From: Actinopolyspora lacussalsi
GTDB taxonomy: Bacteria; Actinomycetota; Actinomycetes; Mycobacteriales; Pseudonocardiaceae
Assembly: GCA_030803735.1 (NCBI GenBank)
Contig: JAURUC010000001.1
Span: 1,063,501-1,127,500 of the forward strand
Direction of reading: 5' to 3'
Length of the DNA stretch: 64,000 bases
Shown here: piece after piece, positions 44,817 through 56,594 of the stretch
Layout of the letters: every line of letters starts with the position of its first letter
Position numbering within the stretch: the first letter of the stretch is position 1
Program-made: the position numbers and the translations under genes
The notes under the pieces: model-generated
Databases searched by the model: none
Seen by the model: the letters and a program-made list of their open reading frames with translations, nothing else
Told to the model about the DNA's origin: nothing

Positions 44817-46322
44817 TCATCCGGGCCCGTGATCCTCGGAAGAGCCCGCTGCGGCACGGTGCCGCCCGGTCGACTGCTCCGCCTCTCGAACGATGTTGCG
44901 TGCCATGCCACCGAAAACGGCCCCGTGGAACGGGGCGACGGCCCACCAGTAGAGATGGCCGGACAGACCTCGGGGCACGAACACGGCGCGCTGGCGGTAA
45001 ACGGATCCCGAGCCCGTGTCCGGATGGACACCCAGTTCGAGCCAGGCACGTCCGGGGAGCTTCATCTCGGCACGCAACCGCAGCAGCCTGCCGGAGTCGA
45101 GTTGCTCCACTCGCCACCAGTCCAGCGCGTCGCCGGTTCGGAGTTCGTGCGCGTCACGACGTCCTCTCCGGAGTCCCACGCCTCCCGCGAGACGATCGAC
45201 CCAGCCTCGTGCCGCCCATGCCAACGGCATGGAGTACCAACCGTTGCTCCCTCCGATGCTTTCGACGACTCGCCAGACCGTCTCCGGTGCTGCCGATGTC
45301 CGACGGACCCGAACATCGCGATAAGCACTCCCACCCGCCCACTGCGGATCGGAGGGCAACGGGTCCGAAGGGTTTTTCCCGGAGGCATCGGACCAGCGGG
45401 TGTCGACCTGTCCGCCACGAACCCGGGCCAGAGCCAGGCGCACGGCCTGTTCGTACGAGAGCAGTCCCTGTTCGGGTTCGGCGACGTAGTCGTCGATGTC
45501 GTGTTCGGTACACACCGCCTCGTGCACCAGCGAGTCGATCAGCGGAGCTCCGATCGATTTGGGTACGGGAGTGACTATGTTGATCCAGTGCGAGCTCAAC
45601 CTGGGCGAAAGCACGCTCACCGGCAGCATCACGCGGCGCGGCAGTCCCGCGACCGCCGCGTAGCGCCGCATCATCCGTTCGTAGGTGAGTACCTCCGGTC
45701 CACCGATGTCGAAGGTCCGATTGAGCGACTCCGAAATCTCGGCGGCACGAACCAGGTAGTGCAGCAGATCCCTAATCGCGATGGGTTGAACGCGATTTCG
45801 TACCCATCGCGGGGTGACCATCACCGGTAGCCGTTCGGTGAGGTAACGCAGCATCTCGAAACTCGCCGAGCCGGAGCCCAGCACGACAGCGGCTTGCAGC
45901 ACGACGGCGGGTACGGGGCCCGAGAGAAAGATGTCTCCGACCTCGACACGCGAACCGAGGTGTTCGGAGAGTTCGCTCCGGTCGGCCGGGTGCAGACCAC
46001 CGAGATACACGATCCGTGAGACGCCGACTTCCGCGGCCACTCGACTGGTTTCCGAAGCGCCCCGGCGGTCGCGTTCGGCGAAACCGGTTCCGGACATCGA
46101 GTGCACCAGGTAATAGAGCACGTCAACACCGTGGCAGGCGGCGCGCATGCTGCCAGGATCCAGCACGTCACCACGAACGACCTCGATCTGATCGGCCCAG
46201 GGGACGTCGCGGAGCTTGTCCGGATCGCGCACGAGACAGCGGACTCGATGACCATCTGCCAACAGACGCGGCACGAGTCGACCACCGATGTACCCCGTGG
46301 CACCGGTTACCAGGCACAGCAT
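44817..46322 (-). CDS. NAD(P)-binding SDR fused to DUF2867 (SRPBCC-like) domain
   Basis: A 501-residue two-part protein. Residues 1-300 are an atypical short-chain dehydrogenase with Rossmann motif CLVTGATGYIGGRLVPRLLA, then DVLYYLVHSMSGTGF and PAVVLQAAVVLGSGSASFEM. Residues ~340-490 are a DUF2867 domain (WRVVESIGGSNGWYSMPLAW ... RLRAEMKLPGRAWLEL ... HLYWWAVAPFH). This fusion (YbjT/DUF2867) is common in actinobacteria and probably acts on isoprenoid, quinone or lipid substrates, but no reaction is proven. Convergent with the GGCT gene. Confidence 0.82.
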   Translation of the reverse strand: MLCLVTGATGYIGGRLVPRLLADGHRVRCLVRDPDKLRDVPWADQIEVVRGDVLDPGSMRAACHGVDVLYYLVHSMSGTGFAERDRRGASETSRVAAEVGVSRIVYLGGLHPADRSELSEHLGSRVEVGDIFLSGPVPAVVLQAAVVLGSGSASFEMLRYLTERLPVMVTPRWVRNRVQPIAIRDLLHYLVRAAEISESLNRTFDIGGPEVLTYERMMRRYAAVAGLPRRVMLPVSVLSPRLSSHWINIVTPVPKSIGAPLIDSLVHEAVCTEHDIDDYVAEPEQGLLSYEQAVRLALARVRGGQVDTRWSDASGKNPSDPLPSDPQWAGGSAYRDVRVRRTSAAPETVWRVVESIGGSNGWYSMPLAWAARGWVDRLAGGVGLRRGRRDAHELRTGDALDWWRVEQLDSGRLLRLRAEMKLPGRAWLELGVHPDTGSGSVYRQRAVFVPRGLSGHLYWWAVAPFHGAVFGGMARNIVREAEQSTGRHRAAAGSSEDHGPG

Positions 46323-46532
46323 GTCGACATGATGACAAGGAAAAATGGTTCACGCATTCCGTTCCACGTTGACGGGAACCAGCGGGTTCCCGCGGAACCG
46401 GAGAGGATTTCGTCGTGATTCGTGCCGGCCGATCGCACGGCACAGCGCGCGGAAACACCGAGAACGGATCCGTTCCCACCGCGAAGGCACCGCGCGCCAA
46501 CGACGCTCGCCGCCCGGATCGAAGAAGTCGGG

Positions 46533-46793
46533 TCAGGAACGGCTGCGCCAGTACCAGAAGGCCGATACTCCAACCGCCAGCACAGCGGCGAGCACGGCCG
46601 ATCCGAACTCGGCGAGTACGAGCAGGGTCACCGAAAGCGTCATCACGACGGCGGCCAGCACGAGCAACGGCGGAAACCTGCGCCGAATGGTTTTCGGTTT
46701 CCCCTGTGCCAGTCCGCGTGCCAACTCGGGATCTTCCTGGCTCAGCCGGTTCTCGATCTCTTCCAGGCTGCGACGTTCGTACTTGCCCAACAT
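46533..46793 (-). CDS. DUF3040 family membrane protein
   Basis: An 86-residue protein. It begins MLGKYERRSLEEIENRLSQE, the DUF3040 signature, followed by two hydrophobic segments (LLVLAAVVMTLSVTLLVLAEFG and AVLAAVLAVGVSAFWYW). Function unknown; such proteins are abundant in actinobacteria. GGGAGG 6 bases upstream fixes the ATG at 46793. A paralogue lies at 63718-63984. Confidence 0.8.
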   Translation of the reverse strand: MLGKYERRSLEEIENRLSQEDPELARGLAQGKPKTIRRRFPPLLVLAAVVMTLSVTLLVLAEFGSAVLAAVLAVGVSAFWYWRSRS

Positions 46794-46961
46794 CGGCAAC
46801 CTCCCGTACCTGCCTGTCCGCGTTGCCGTCCTCCGGGGTAAGTAGTGTCACACCGGACAGGGGTGAACGACCAGCCCTCGCAACAGGAGAAATTCCGAAA
46901 ATTTCCCACTCCGGAGTGGCGGTTCGTCCTCCCGGTTCACCGAGTTACTCACGCGAGAAAA

Positions 46962-47005
46962 TCTCCCGCCGGACGCGGGGGTCGGCCCGGGCATCCGGCG
47001 GGAGA
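46962..47005 (-). terminator. Terminator hairpin downstream of the cold-shock gene
   Basis: TCTCCCGCCGGA and TCCGGCGGGAGA form a perfect 12-bp stem with a 20-base GC-rich loop, about 90 bp past the stop of the cold-shock gene on the minus strand. Confidence 0.55.
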
Positions 47006-47095
47006 AGGCTCGTCCCGGCAACTACGTGCCGGCCACACGAGCCGACACGTGCGAAGGTTCGAACGGCAGGGAGTCACGGCAGGACTCGCCGCTCG

Positions 47096-47503
47096 TCACC
47101 GTCCGACCCAACCGTGTTCTTCGGCCAGTTTGAGCAGCCGTTGCCGAGCCTGCAGAATCTGACCACCCGTCATCGTGGGGATCGCACCCAGCAGTGCCTC
47201 GGTTATCTCGGCGGACAACTCATCGGGCGAGAGGACGTCGGAGTCCCCCTCCGAATCGGCCGATGACCTCCCACCGGAGCCGCCGGCGGATCGGGCGCCA
47301 CCGGCAAGGCGAACGTCCGAAGCCTTCAGTCCGCGTTCCCCGTCCTCGACGTTGAACTCGACGGTTGTGCCCGGAGAAATCAACCCCTCGTCCACCAACA
47401 GGTCGTTGACGTGGACGAAAACATCCTCACCACCACTTTCCGGCGACACGAACCCGAAGCCCCGGGAACTGTCGAACCGGATCACCTCACCCTTGATACC
47501 CAT
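47096..47503 (-). CDS. Cold-shock domain protein with C-terminal extension
   Basis: A 135-residue protein. The N-terminal 67 residues are a cold-shock domain with RNP1 (SSRGFGFVSPE) and RNP2 (DVFVHVNDLL), so it binds single-stranded nucleic acid. A serine/glycine linker is followed by a helical C-terminal part (ELSAEITEALLGAIPTMTGG). Simple CspA proteins are ~67 residues; longer forms like this occur in actinobacteria and may have a second interaction surface. ATG at 47503. Confidence 0.88.
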   Translation of the reverse strand: MGIKGEVIRFDSSRGFGFVSPESGGEDVFVHVNDLLVDEGLISPGTTVEFNVEDGERGLKASDVRLAGGARSAGGSGGRSSADSEGDSDVLSPDELSAEITEALLGAIPTMTGGQILQARQRLLKLAEEHGWVGR

Positions 47504-47561
47504 TACCTCGTTTCATCAACTCTGAACAGCGTGCGGGATCCCGCTGAAACATTCCGAGCCG

Positions 47562-47579
47562 TCACACCACACGGTGTGA
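47562..47579. promoter_or_regulatory. Palindrome upstream of the cold-shock gene
   Basis: TCACACC-acac-GGTGTGA has perfect 7-bp arms and lies 59-76 bp upstream of the cold-shock start. Possible operator or 5'-leader hairpin. The rest of 47504-47799 shows no gene. Confidence 0.4.
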
Positions 47580-47799
47580 AAGCCAACGGACTTGCCCGTG
47601 GTACTTCCCAGCCCGTGCTCGATGATCCGATCGGACTTCGATCCAGCTGCCACGTCCCGGTCGGCCACCGAGCTGTTCCGGATGGGCGGACTCGAGCTCT
47701 CGATACCCGGTGAATCCCGGTCGGTAATGTATCAGCGACAACTCGACGGGACGACCGGACGCTCTGGACGCGTCCGGGCGTTCGTCGAACGGGGCTCGT

Positions 47800-48738
47800 T
47801 CAGGATTCGAAGTCGAGTACGAGACGTCCCCGCACTCCACCACCTTCCAACCTGCGATGGGCCTCGTCAGCCCGCTCCGCCGGTAGGACACTCGCGACTC
47901 GAAGGCTGAGTACGCCGCTCTCGACCTTCGCACGCAACAGGTCCAGCGCGGCGTGGTCCCGGGCGGCATGAACCACGAGCACCCGGTGCACACGGATGTC
48001 ACGTCCGGGATCGCCGCTCCAGCCGCGCACCACGGCGAGACCACCACCGTCGCGAATGGCCGGGGCCACCTCACCATCGAGCACCGCTCCGTCGGCCACT
48101 CCTGCCACGCCCTCGGGCACCAGTTCACGAATTCGCTCGGCCACATCCGCACCACGGCGTACCACCGCGTCCGCACCGAGATCACGTACCAGCTGCTCGT
48201 CGGCCGTTGAAGCATCGGCGATCACGTACAACCCGCGGTCCTTGGCCAACTGAATGACATAGCCGCCGAAAGCACCCGCGGCCCCCGTGACGGCCAGGGT
48301 CTCGCCCTCGGCCAGGTCGAGTTGCTCCAGCGCCAGATGAGCGGTCAACCCGTTCATCGGCAGTGTGGCGGCGGCGGCGAAATCGACTCCCTCCGGGATG
48401 GCCGCCACGGAATCCTCGGGAACCACGATCTCGTCGGCGTAGGCACCGCCCCGCTCATCCACGGGGACCACTACGGCCATGACGCGGTCCCCGGGTTGCC
48501 GAGTGGTCACGCCGGGCCCAACCGCGCTGATCACTCCGGCAGCGTCCATACCCGGTATGTAGGGCGGTTCCAGCCCCGCTGTGCGATGACCGCCCGCGCG
48601 CAGCACGGTGTCGGTAGGGTTCACCGCCGCGGCGTGCACCCGAATCCTGACTTCGCCCTCCTCGGGTTTCGGCTGCGCGACATCCACGGCGCGCAGCTTC
48701 TCGGGTCCGCCGAACTCGGTAACTCCAATAACTCGCAT
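47800..48738 (-). CDS. NADPH:quinone reductase-like zinc-independent MDR oxidoreductase
   Basis: A 312-residue medium-chain dehydrogenase/reductase of the quinone oxidoreductase type. It starts MRVIGVTEFGGPEKLRAVDV, has VNPTDTVLRAGG and the substrate-domain PGMDAAGVISAVGPGV, then the Rossmann motif LAVTGAAGAFGGYVIQLAKD. Zinc-binding residues are absent. The start at 48738 gives the standard N-terminus. It may reduce quinones or reactive carbonyls; the substrate is unknown. Confidence 0.82.
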   Translation of the reverse strand: MRVIGVTEFGGPEKLRAVDVAQPKPEEGEVRIRVHAAAVNPTDTVLRAGGHRTAGLEPPYIPGMDAAGVISAVGPGVTTRQPGDRVMAVVVPVDERGGAYADEIVVPEDSVAAIPEGVDFAAAATLPMNGLTAHLALEQLDLAEGETLAVTGAAGAFGGYVIQLAKDRGLYVIADASTADEQLVRDLGADAVVRRGADVAERIRELVPEGVAGVADGAVLDGEVAPAIRDGGGLAVVRGWSGDPGRDIRVHRVLVVHAARDHAALDLLRAKVESGVLSLRVASVLPAERADEAHRRLEGGGVRGRLVLDFES

Positions 48739-48868
48739 ACCCCGCACAACCGCACATCCGCCGTGAATCTTCCACCTGGGTGGGCTCTCCCCGGCCGTGT
48801 CGGTGTTCGACGACGGCGCGGGAAAGCCGCGACCCAGCGGGGGAGGAACACGTACTGGCGGGAACGGC

Positions 48869-49879
48869 TCAGGAGTCGGCCACGTGCTCGGCGAAGACCG
48901 GAGCGACCTGTTGCAGCGCGTACTCCATGCCACTGGCGGAACCGCTGGAGAAGGCATTGACGACCTCGGGGTCGTCCAGAATGACGAGGCGATCCTCCCG
49001 CGCGGCGGAAGTCCGATTCAGCAGTTGATCCTGCCGCAGTTGCCGCGGACTACCGTTGATCGCGAAAACCACTGTCAGATCGGCGCTGAGCACGTCGAGC
49101 CGTTCCCGGGAGATGTCGACGTAGAAGCTGCCGGAACCCAGCTCGTCGATCTCGGGGTTGTTCGTCATCCCCAGCTCCCGCATGAAGCGAACCCGGGAGT
49201 CGCCGGTGAGATAAGCCCCGTACTGGTTGCTGCCGTAGTAGGCCCCCACCCCGACCGTCTTGTCCTGTAGCTGGGGGTGCTGGGACAGCGTTTCGGAGAA
49301 CGCCCGCTCCACCTCGGCGATACGGGCCTGCCCAGCATCGGGCTTGCCCAGCGCTTTGGAAACCAGGTCGAGTTGCTGGCGCCAACTGGTGCCGTACGGA
49401 ACGGTGTCAGCGGGAGGGGCGATCGTCGGCGCGATCTTCGACAGAGTTTGGTGTTTTTCCCCGGATCCGTCCGACCGGGTGTTGAGGATGAGGTCGGGTT
49501 CGAGCGAGGCGACCTTCTCGTAGTCGACCTCGTTGGTTCCCAGCATCTCGGGGGATTCGGTGAACTCTCCCGCCGCCCAGGGGCCCACCCCGTTTCCGCC
49601 GAAATCGAGCCAGTCACTGACCCCGACCGGTTGAACGCCCAGATCCAGCGCGGTCTCCGCGTCCGACCAACCCAGTGCGACCACCCGCTCGGGTTTCTCC
49701 GGCACGGTGACCTCGCCGAACTTGGTCGAGACGGTGACCGGGAAAGCTGCGTTGTCGGTGGCTTCCCCCGCGGACTCACCCGAGGAGTCCCCCTGGCCAC
49801 ATGCCGAAAGCGCGGTGGCCAACAACAACACGCTCAGTAAACCACCGAGACGACGTACGTCTCCGAGTCTGCTCCGCAA
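48869..49879 (-). CDS. Iron-siderophore ABC transporter substrate-binding lipoprotein
   Basis: A 336-residue FepB/FhuD-type binding protein. The signal ends in a lipobox (ATALSACGQGD, cysteine near residue 27), so it is anchored outside the membrane. The fold is the two-lobe type with the backbone helix: PERVVALGWSDAETALDLGV, then YEKVASLEPDLILN in lobe 1. The TTG start follows GGGAGG. A perfect iron-box palindrome lies 75-89 bp upstream, so it is almost certainly repressed by an IdeR/DmdR-type regulator. The permease and ATPase are not adjacent. Confidence 0.88.
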   Translation of the reverse strand: MRSRLGDVRRLGGLLSVLLLATALSACGQGDSSGESAGEATDNAAFPVTVSTKFGEVTVPEKPERVVALGWSDAETALDLGVQPVGVSDWLDFGGNGVGPWAAGEFTESPEMLGTNEVDYEKVASLEPDLILNTRSDGSGEKHQTLSKIAPTIAPPADTVPYGTSWRQQLDLVSKALGKPDAGQARIAEVERAFSETLSQHPQLQDKTVGVGAYYGSNQYGAYLTGDSRVRFMRELGMTNNPEIDELGSGSFYVDISRERLDVLSADLTVVFAINGSPRQLRQDQLLNRTSAAREDRLVILDDPEVVNAFSSGSASGMEYALQQVAPVFAEHVADS

Positions 49880-49953
49880 CCCTGTCCTCCCGCTGTAGCG
49901 GCCGATGGTGGCGGTGTAGCCGGGCCGAGCCCGACCACACCCAACCGTTGCGA

Positions 49954-49968
49954 AGGTTAGCCTAACCT
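49954..49968. promoter_or_regulatory. Iron box (IdeR/DmdR-type operator)
   Basis: AGGTTAG-C-CTAACCT is a perfect palindrome matching the core of the DtxR-family consensus TTAGGTTAGSCTAACCTAA. It is placed upstream of the siderophore-binding lipoprotein gene. The rest of 49880-50213 holds no gene I can support. Confidence 0.8.
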
Positions 49969-50213
49969 AGTGAATAAGATCAGCGGCAGCGGAGCCGATC
50001 ACTCGAGGTGCTCATCGCCCACGGGAGTGTCACGACGAGACGGCCCACCCGGATATCCGACGCGAAACCTCCCCGCCGGCTCCCCCGGCGAGCCACAGCC
50101 GCGCCGGGAAAGACGGAAAACGCCTTGGTCACGATCGAAACATCCGGAAAGAACGGGGCAGCGGCATGAGGCGGGAGGAAGGTTCGAGTCCGTCCTCGTC
50201 GACTTTCCGCGAA

Positions 50214-50507
50214 TCACCGACGAGCGGCGGACTCCCGGGAATCGGCGACCCTCGCCGCACCACGAGCACGGCGTCCCGACTCACGACGCTCCTCCGGAGT
50301 CATCCCACCGAAAATGCCGAAATCCAGTCCGGTACGCTGCGCGTAAGCGAGGCACTCGGAGCTGACCGGGCACTGGGCGCATATTTTCTTGGCCTGCTGC
50401 ACCTGCTGCGCGCCCGGCCCCACCTCGGATACCGGGAAGAACAGTTCCGGATCCTCGTCGCGGCAGCTCGCGCGGTGCTGCCAATCGGTATTCGTGTTGT
50501 CCATCAT
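50214..50507 (-). CDS. WhiB-family iron-sulfur regulator (WhiB1-like)
   Basis: A 97-residue Wbl protein. The cluster cysteines are C15, C43, C46 and C52 (ASCRDEDPELFFPV; KKICAQCPVSSECL). The following GIFGGMTPEERRESGRRAR is the turn plus basic helix. RDEDPELFFPVSEVGP is close to WhiB1, which binds the primary sigma factor and reacts with nitric oxide. The usual G(V/I)WGG turn reads GIFGG. GGAGG lies 6 bases before the ATG at 50507. Its nearness to devR/devS fits a redox/NO context. Confidence 0.9.
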   Translation of the reverse strand: MMDNTNTDWQHRASCRDEDPELFFPVSEVGPGAQQVQQAKKICAQCPVSSECLAYAQRTGLDFGIFGGMTPEERRESGRRARGAARVADSRESAARR

Positions 50508-51218
50508 GTGGCGCCTCCTCTCTTCTCGGGCGCGGTCGTGTGCCTGCCTGGTTGATCTGTTCGGGAGTCATGCCCACGCATGAGCGCAAGCCGTGGCTGT
50601 GAAAAGGCCGCACGGACGCTACGTGCCGTTCACGTCGACGTCACGAGGATGGCGACCAACCTCACCCGCAACGTCGCAGAAACGGCGACAGTTCCGTTCC
50701 GGTCGCGTGTGTCGGCTCACAACACTCCGCCCGATCGCACGGGAAACCCCGTCGAGCGGAAAAACCGGCCGGCGCGCAGCACATGTTTACCGTCGATCCG
50801 AGGATCTCGGGAAAACGCGCGCGCCGTCGCACCGCGAAATAACGCGGTAGCGCTCCTTCTGTTGTTGCCGCCGCATCCACCGTGATTACCCCGAGGACCG
50901 ACAACGCGATCACACTCACCGGACCACAAGCTTCCGGCATCACGGCCGAATTACCACGGTAGCCACGTTTGCCTTGTTTGACCAGCACCGCGTTTAGCGA
51001 GCTCAAACCTTGACTGGCCCCAGTATCCCTCGCAGAGTGGTAACCACAGCCGCGTGCTACTCACTACGGAGCAACCCGCGACAGCGGGGCGTACCAATGG
51101 CGGGGCTGCCAATCAACCGTACGAATGCTCACCCGCACGAAACTGATCGACCCGCATCCTACACATCATTGGGCTCCGCCGTACACCGGTGATCGCCAAA
51201 TCGATGGGGTGATATCGC
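50508..51218. other. Long intergenic region before devR
   Basis: 711 bp without a supported gene. It contains the divergent promoters of the WhiB gene and devR. Several frames are open for 60-110 codons but lack ribosome binding sites and family similarity. Local GC is lower around 50935-51010. No tRNA-like fold was seen. Confidence 0.45.
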
Positions 51219-53733
<2,515 letters not shown>

Positions 53734-53784
53734 CGGCCGGCAACGAACCGGGCGGTGCGCGGGACTTCCGGAAACGACGACTCC

Positions 53785-54396
53785 TCATCCCGTCGCCGTC
53801 GACTCGGCCGCGCTGCACGTGGCGCGCAGCACCCCGGGCACGCTCTCGGCCAGCACGCGGGCGACGTGTCGGTCCTCCTGACTGTCGAACTCGTCGACGA
53901 TGACCGCCACACCTCCGGAGACCCGAATGCTCCATCGCCGGGGGCCACCTATGAAGGAGAGCCGGTAGCGGATGTCGCGGGCCAACAGATCGTCGTCCCT
54001 GGCGAGAGTGCGAACCAGGTCCCGGCCGGTGATCATACCGACGAGTCGCTGTTCGTCGATCACCGCCACACTGCGCACGCGTTCCTCCAGCAGCACCTTG
54101 ACCAGATCGGTCACATCGGTTTCGGGTTTGATACCGGTTATGCGGGTCGAGATCAGTTCTCCCACCGTTTCCGGAGGCGCGAGCCGCTCCCGATCCTCGT
54201 TGGAATAACGCGGATCACGCGGGAAGCGATCCCGTACGAGATCGAGCTCGGTCACCGTGCCGAGCGGGTAGTCCTCAACGTCGAGCACCGGCAGTGCGGT
54301 GAGTCCGTGCTCGACCAGTAACGCGGCGGCCGTCTTGACCGGCGTGTCGTTACGCACCGTGACGGGTATCTCGCTCATCACGTCTCTTACGCGCAT
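53785..54396 (-). CDS. CBS-pair protein with BON-like tail (Hrp1-like)
   Basis: A 203-residue protein. Two CBS motifs (VRDVMSEIPVTVRNDTPVKT; STRITGIKPETDVTDLVKVL) fill residues 1-140, and a C-terminal region (WSIRVSGGVAVIVDEFDSQE) resembles a short BON-type domain. It resembles mycobacterial hypoxic response protein 1 (Rv2626c), a strongly DosR-induced CBS protein, with a longer C-terminus. It is the last gene of a three-gene minus-strand run (USP, Rv1733c-like, CBS). Confidence 0.85.
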   Translation of the reverse strand: MRVRDVMSEIPVTVRNDTPVKTAAALLVEHGLTALPVLDVEDYPLGTVTELDLVRDRFPRDPRYSNEDRERLAPPETVGELISTRITGIKPETDVTDLVKVLLEERVRSVAVIDEQRLVGMITGRDLVRTLARDDDLLARDIRYRLSFIGGPRRWSIRVSGGVAVIVDEFDSQEDRHVARVLAESVPGVLRATCSAAESTATG

Positions 54397-54405
54397 CTCC
54401 GCTCC

Positions 54406-55011
54406 TCACCCCTCACCGCTGTCCCGATAGCCACTCCAGTGGCGTTCGAAGTGTTCCCACTCGCGTTGCCAGTTACACCGGCGGAGACGATCCAGGCACC
54501 GTCGGAACAACCAGAATCCGCCCACGGCGCCGAACAGCACGGTCAGCCACAACGTGGCCGCTGCCGCCGTCGCCTCGCGAACCGCCGCGGCCGAGGTCAT
54601 CGGGGGTGGGACGGAACGACCACTGGGATCCGTCCAGATACGTACCCGGCTACGTTCGGGGGAACCGGCAGGGGCCGCCACCATGCCGGTACGGGCGGAA
54701 CCGTCGGGAGCCTGCCAGGTGGCGCGCACCTCGGCCCTGGCGCGGGCACCGGCGCGTACCGCTGCCGGTGGCGGCCCCGCGTTGTCCAGCAGCACCGCGG
54801 TGACCTGTTGTCGTTCCCGTGTCTGACTACGCGCCGCCCCGAGCTGTTCCCCGTAGGTCTGTGCACCGCTGGCCACCGCGAACGGTGTGGCAACCAGCGG
54901 CAGCAGCAGCACGAGAGTCAGCACTCTTCCTTCGATCCGGTCGGAGGCCCTGGCCAGTGGGTTGGCGCCCGGCAGCAGCAACCGACGCAACCGCAGGAGA
55001 CACTCCCCCAT
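54406..55011 (-). CDS. Rv1733c-like two-span membrane protein
   Basis: A 201-residue protein that starts MGECLLRLRRLLLPGANPLA, then RASDRIEGRVLTLVLLLPLV (first span), a ~100-residue extracytoplasmic region, and a second span (AAATLWLTVLFGAVGGFWLF) before a basic, tryptophan-containing tail. This layout, including NPL-x-RxxDRxE before the first span, matches the DosR-regulated Rv1733c family. Function unknown. It lies 9 bp before the CBS gene and 46 bp after the USP gene, so they form an operon. GAGAGG precedes the ATG. Confidence 0.8.
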   Translation of the reverse strand: MGECLLRLRRLLLPGANPLARASDRIEGRVLTLVLLLPLVATPFAVASGAQTYGEQLGAARSQTRERQQVTAVLLDNAGPPPAAVRAGARARAEVRATWQAPDGSARTGMVAAPAGSPERSRVRIWTDPSGRSVPPPMTSAAAVREATAAAATLWLTVLFGAVGGFWLFRRCLDRLRRCNWQREWEHFERHWSGYRDSGEG

Positions 55012-55057
55012 GGTCACCGCCTCTCTCGGGGTATCCGTGAGTACCGACGACTTCCGG

Positions 55058-55948
55058 TCACCACTCCTCCTGCCGAGGACGTATCACCAGTACCGGACAG
55101 TGGGAATGCTCGATCAACGCCTGGCTGGTGGAGCCGAGCAGCAGTCCACGAAAACCTCCGCGACCGCGACTTCCGAGCACCACGAGACGAGCCGTCTCGG
55201 AACCGCGCAACAGCTGCTGTCGAGGACGGTCCCTTCCGACCACGCGCCGCACGGTCACGTCGGGATAGCGCTGCCGCCACCCCGCGAGGCGCTCGGCCAA
55301 CAACCTCTCCCCGCCTTCGGCGTAGGACTCGTCCGTGCCGTCGGAACTCGCCGACGTGTCGTACTCGACATCGCTCCAGGCGTGCACCGCCACCAGTGCG
55401 GTGCGCCAGTGTGCCGCGTATTCGAACGCGGCGGCCAGGGCTCGTTCGCTGATGGGGCTTCCGTCGATACCGACCACCACCGGCCCTTCGACCGGGAAGT
55501 GCTCCTCCCCGAGCCGGGAACGTACTACCACGACCGGGCAAGCAGCCCTGCTGAGCACCGCCGCCGCAGTCGAGCCGATCAGCATCCCGGTAAATCCGCC
55601 CCGTCCGGAAGCACCCAGCACGAGCAGGTCCGCGTGTTGTGTCTCCGCCAGCAGTGCGGGCACCGCTCGCCCGTGCACGCTTCGGGTGGACACCGGTAGG
55701 TCGGTGGCGATCTCGTCGGCCGCCGAGGCCGCGAACGAGAGAATGTGTTCGGCGTCGTGCGGTGTCCCGGCCCCGACGTGCTCCTCCGGCCGGTTGCCCG
55801 CCGCGACGGGGCGAAACACGTGCACCACCAACAACCGGGCGTGGTGCCACGAAGCCACCGAAGCGGCCCAGCGCACCGCCTCGGTGGCGGCATCGGAACC
55901 GTCGACACCCACCACCACGGTCCTGCTCGGTCCACCGGCCGGGCTCAT
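55058..55948 (-). CDS. Tandem-domain universal stress protein
   Basis: A 296-residue protein with two UspA domains, each with a complete nucleotide loop (GASGRGGFTGMLIGST; GSRGRGGFRGLLLGST) and the N-terminal strand motif (TVVVGVDGSDAATEAVRWAA; PVVVGIDGSPISERALAAAF). ATP binding is expected. GGAGGAAGT sits directly before the ATG at 55948. First gene of the USP/Rv1733c-like/CBS operon, divergent from the flavin-binding protein. A DevR-box-like motif lies in the shared promoter region. Confidence 0.92.
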   Translation of the reverse strand: MSPAGGPSRTVVVGVDGSDAATEAVRWAASVASWHHARLLVVHVFRPVAAGNRPEEHVGAGTPHDAEHILSFAASAADEIATDLPVSTRSVHGRAVPALLAETQHADLLVLGASGRGGFTGMLIGSTAAAVLSRAACPVVVVRSRLGEEHFPVEGPVVVGIDGSPISERALAAAFEYAAHWRTALVAVHAWSDVEYDTSASSDGTDESYAEGGERLLAERLAGWRQRYPDVTVRRVVGRDRPRQQLLRGSETARLVVLGSRGRGGFRGLLLGSTSQALIEHSHCPVLVIRPRQEEW

Positions 55949-56035
55949 ACTTCCTCCATCCGAACCGAGCATGACCGGCCGGTGGCATTCGCGCACGGCG
56001 ACCACGGGCGACTCGCCACGCGAAGGTGGGCCCGG

Positions 56036-56049
56036 ATGACTTTGTGCCC
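56036..56049 (+). promoter_or_regulatory. DevR-box-like motif, site 1
   Basis: ATGACTTTGTGCCC lies between the divergent USP operon and the flavin-binding protein gene. It matches 11 of 14 bases with the motif at 63551-63564 (other strand) and resembles mycobacterial DosR sites of the form GGGACTTTNNGCCC. Confidence 0.45.
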
Positions 56050-56117
56050 TGTGATGCCGCGGGGAGTTGGTGGACCGTTGGCGTTACGAACCCGACGATT
56101 ACCACCGGGATCCCACG

Positions 56118-56543
56118 ATGAACACACACAACGAGCTTCGCTCCCTGACCACGCGGGAGAGCATCGTGCTGCTGTCCTCCGCACAGGTGGGTCGAGTTGT
56201 GTTCACCGACGAGGCTCTGCCCGCGATCCGGCCCGTGAACTTCGTAGTGGACGGCGCGAGCGTGGTGATCCGCACCGGCAGGGAGGGAAGCCTGTCCAAG
56301 CTCAACGGGAACGTGGTGGCCTTCGAGGCCGATCACATCGATCTGGCGACCCGGTCGGGGTGGAGCGTGATAGTCCACGGACGCGCCGAACGGGTCAGCG
56401 ACATCGATCAGCTGGTCACACTGGCTGATCCGGCCAAGTCCTCCTGGGTGCCGCTGCGGGACTACTTCCTGCGGATACCGTTCGAGATGGTAACCGGACG
56501 ACGGCTGGCACTACCGCACGTGACCAGCGAAGCCATCGGCTAG
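56118..56543 (+). CDS. Pyridoxamine 5'-phosphate oxidase-like flavin/F420 split-barrel protein
   Basis: A 141-residue split-barrel protein. Strand order is typical: LTTRESIVLLSSAQVGRVVF, AIRPVNFVVDGASVVIRT, NGNVVAFEADHIDLATRSGW, SVIVHGRAERVSD, and the C-terminal YFLRIPFEMVTGRRL. It matches the PNPOx family 2-like group, of which DosR-regulon members exist in mycobacteria. It probably binds FMN or F420; the reaction is unknown. ATG at 56118 is preferred over a GTG at 56067. Confidence 0.82.
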   Translation: MNTHNELRSLTTRESIVLLSSAQVGRVVFTDEALPAIRPVNFVVDGASVVIRTGREGSLSKLNGNVVAFEADHIDLATRSGWSVIVHGRAERVSDIDQLVTLADPAKSSWVPLRDYFLRIPFEMVTGRRLALPHVTSEAIG

Positions 56544-56594
56544 TGTCACCCGTCCGATGCCCGGTGTGCCGTCGCCGTGGCAGACGGAGTTCCA

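Noticed and set aside
50281..50613. Minus-strand frame containing GMTPEQINQAG upstream of the WhiB gene, resembling a WhiB C-terminal turn
   Set aside because: The similarity is only a few residues, no cysteines accompany it, and it overlaps the WhiB leader and ribosome binding site.
50662..51006. 114-codon minus-strand frame before devR
   Set aside because: No ribosome binding site and no recognisable domain.
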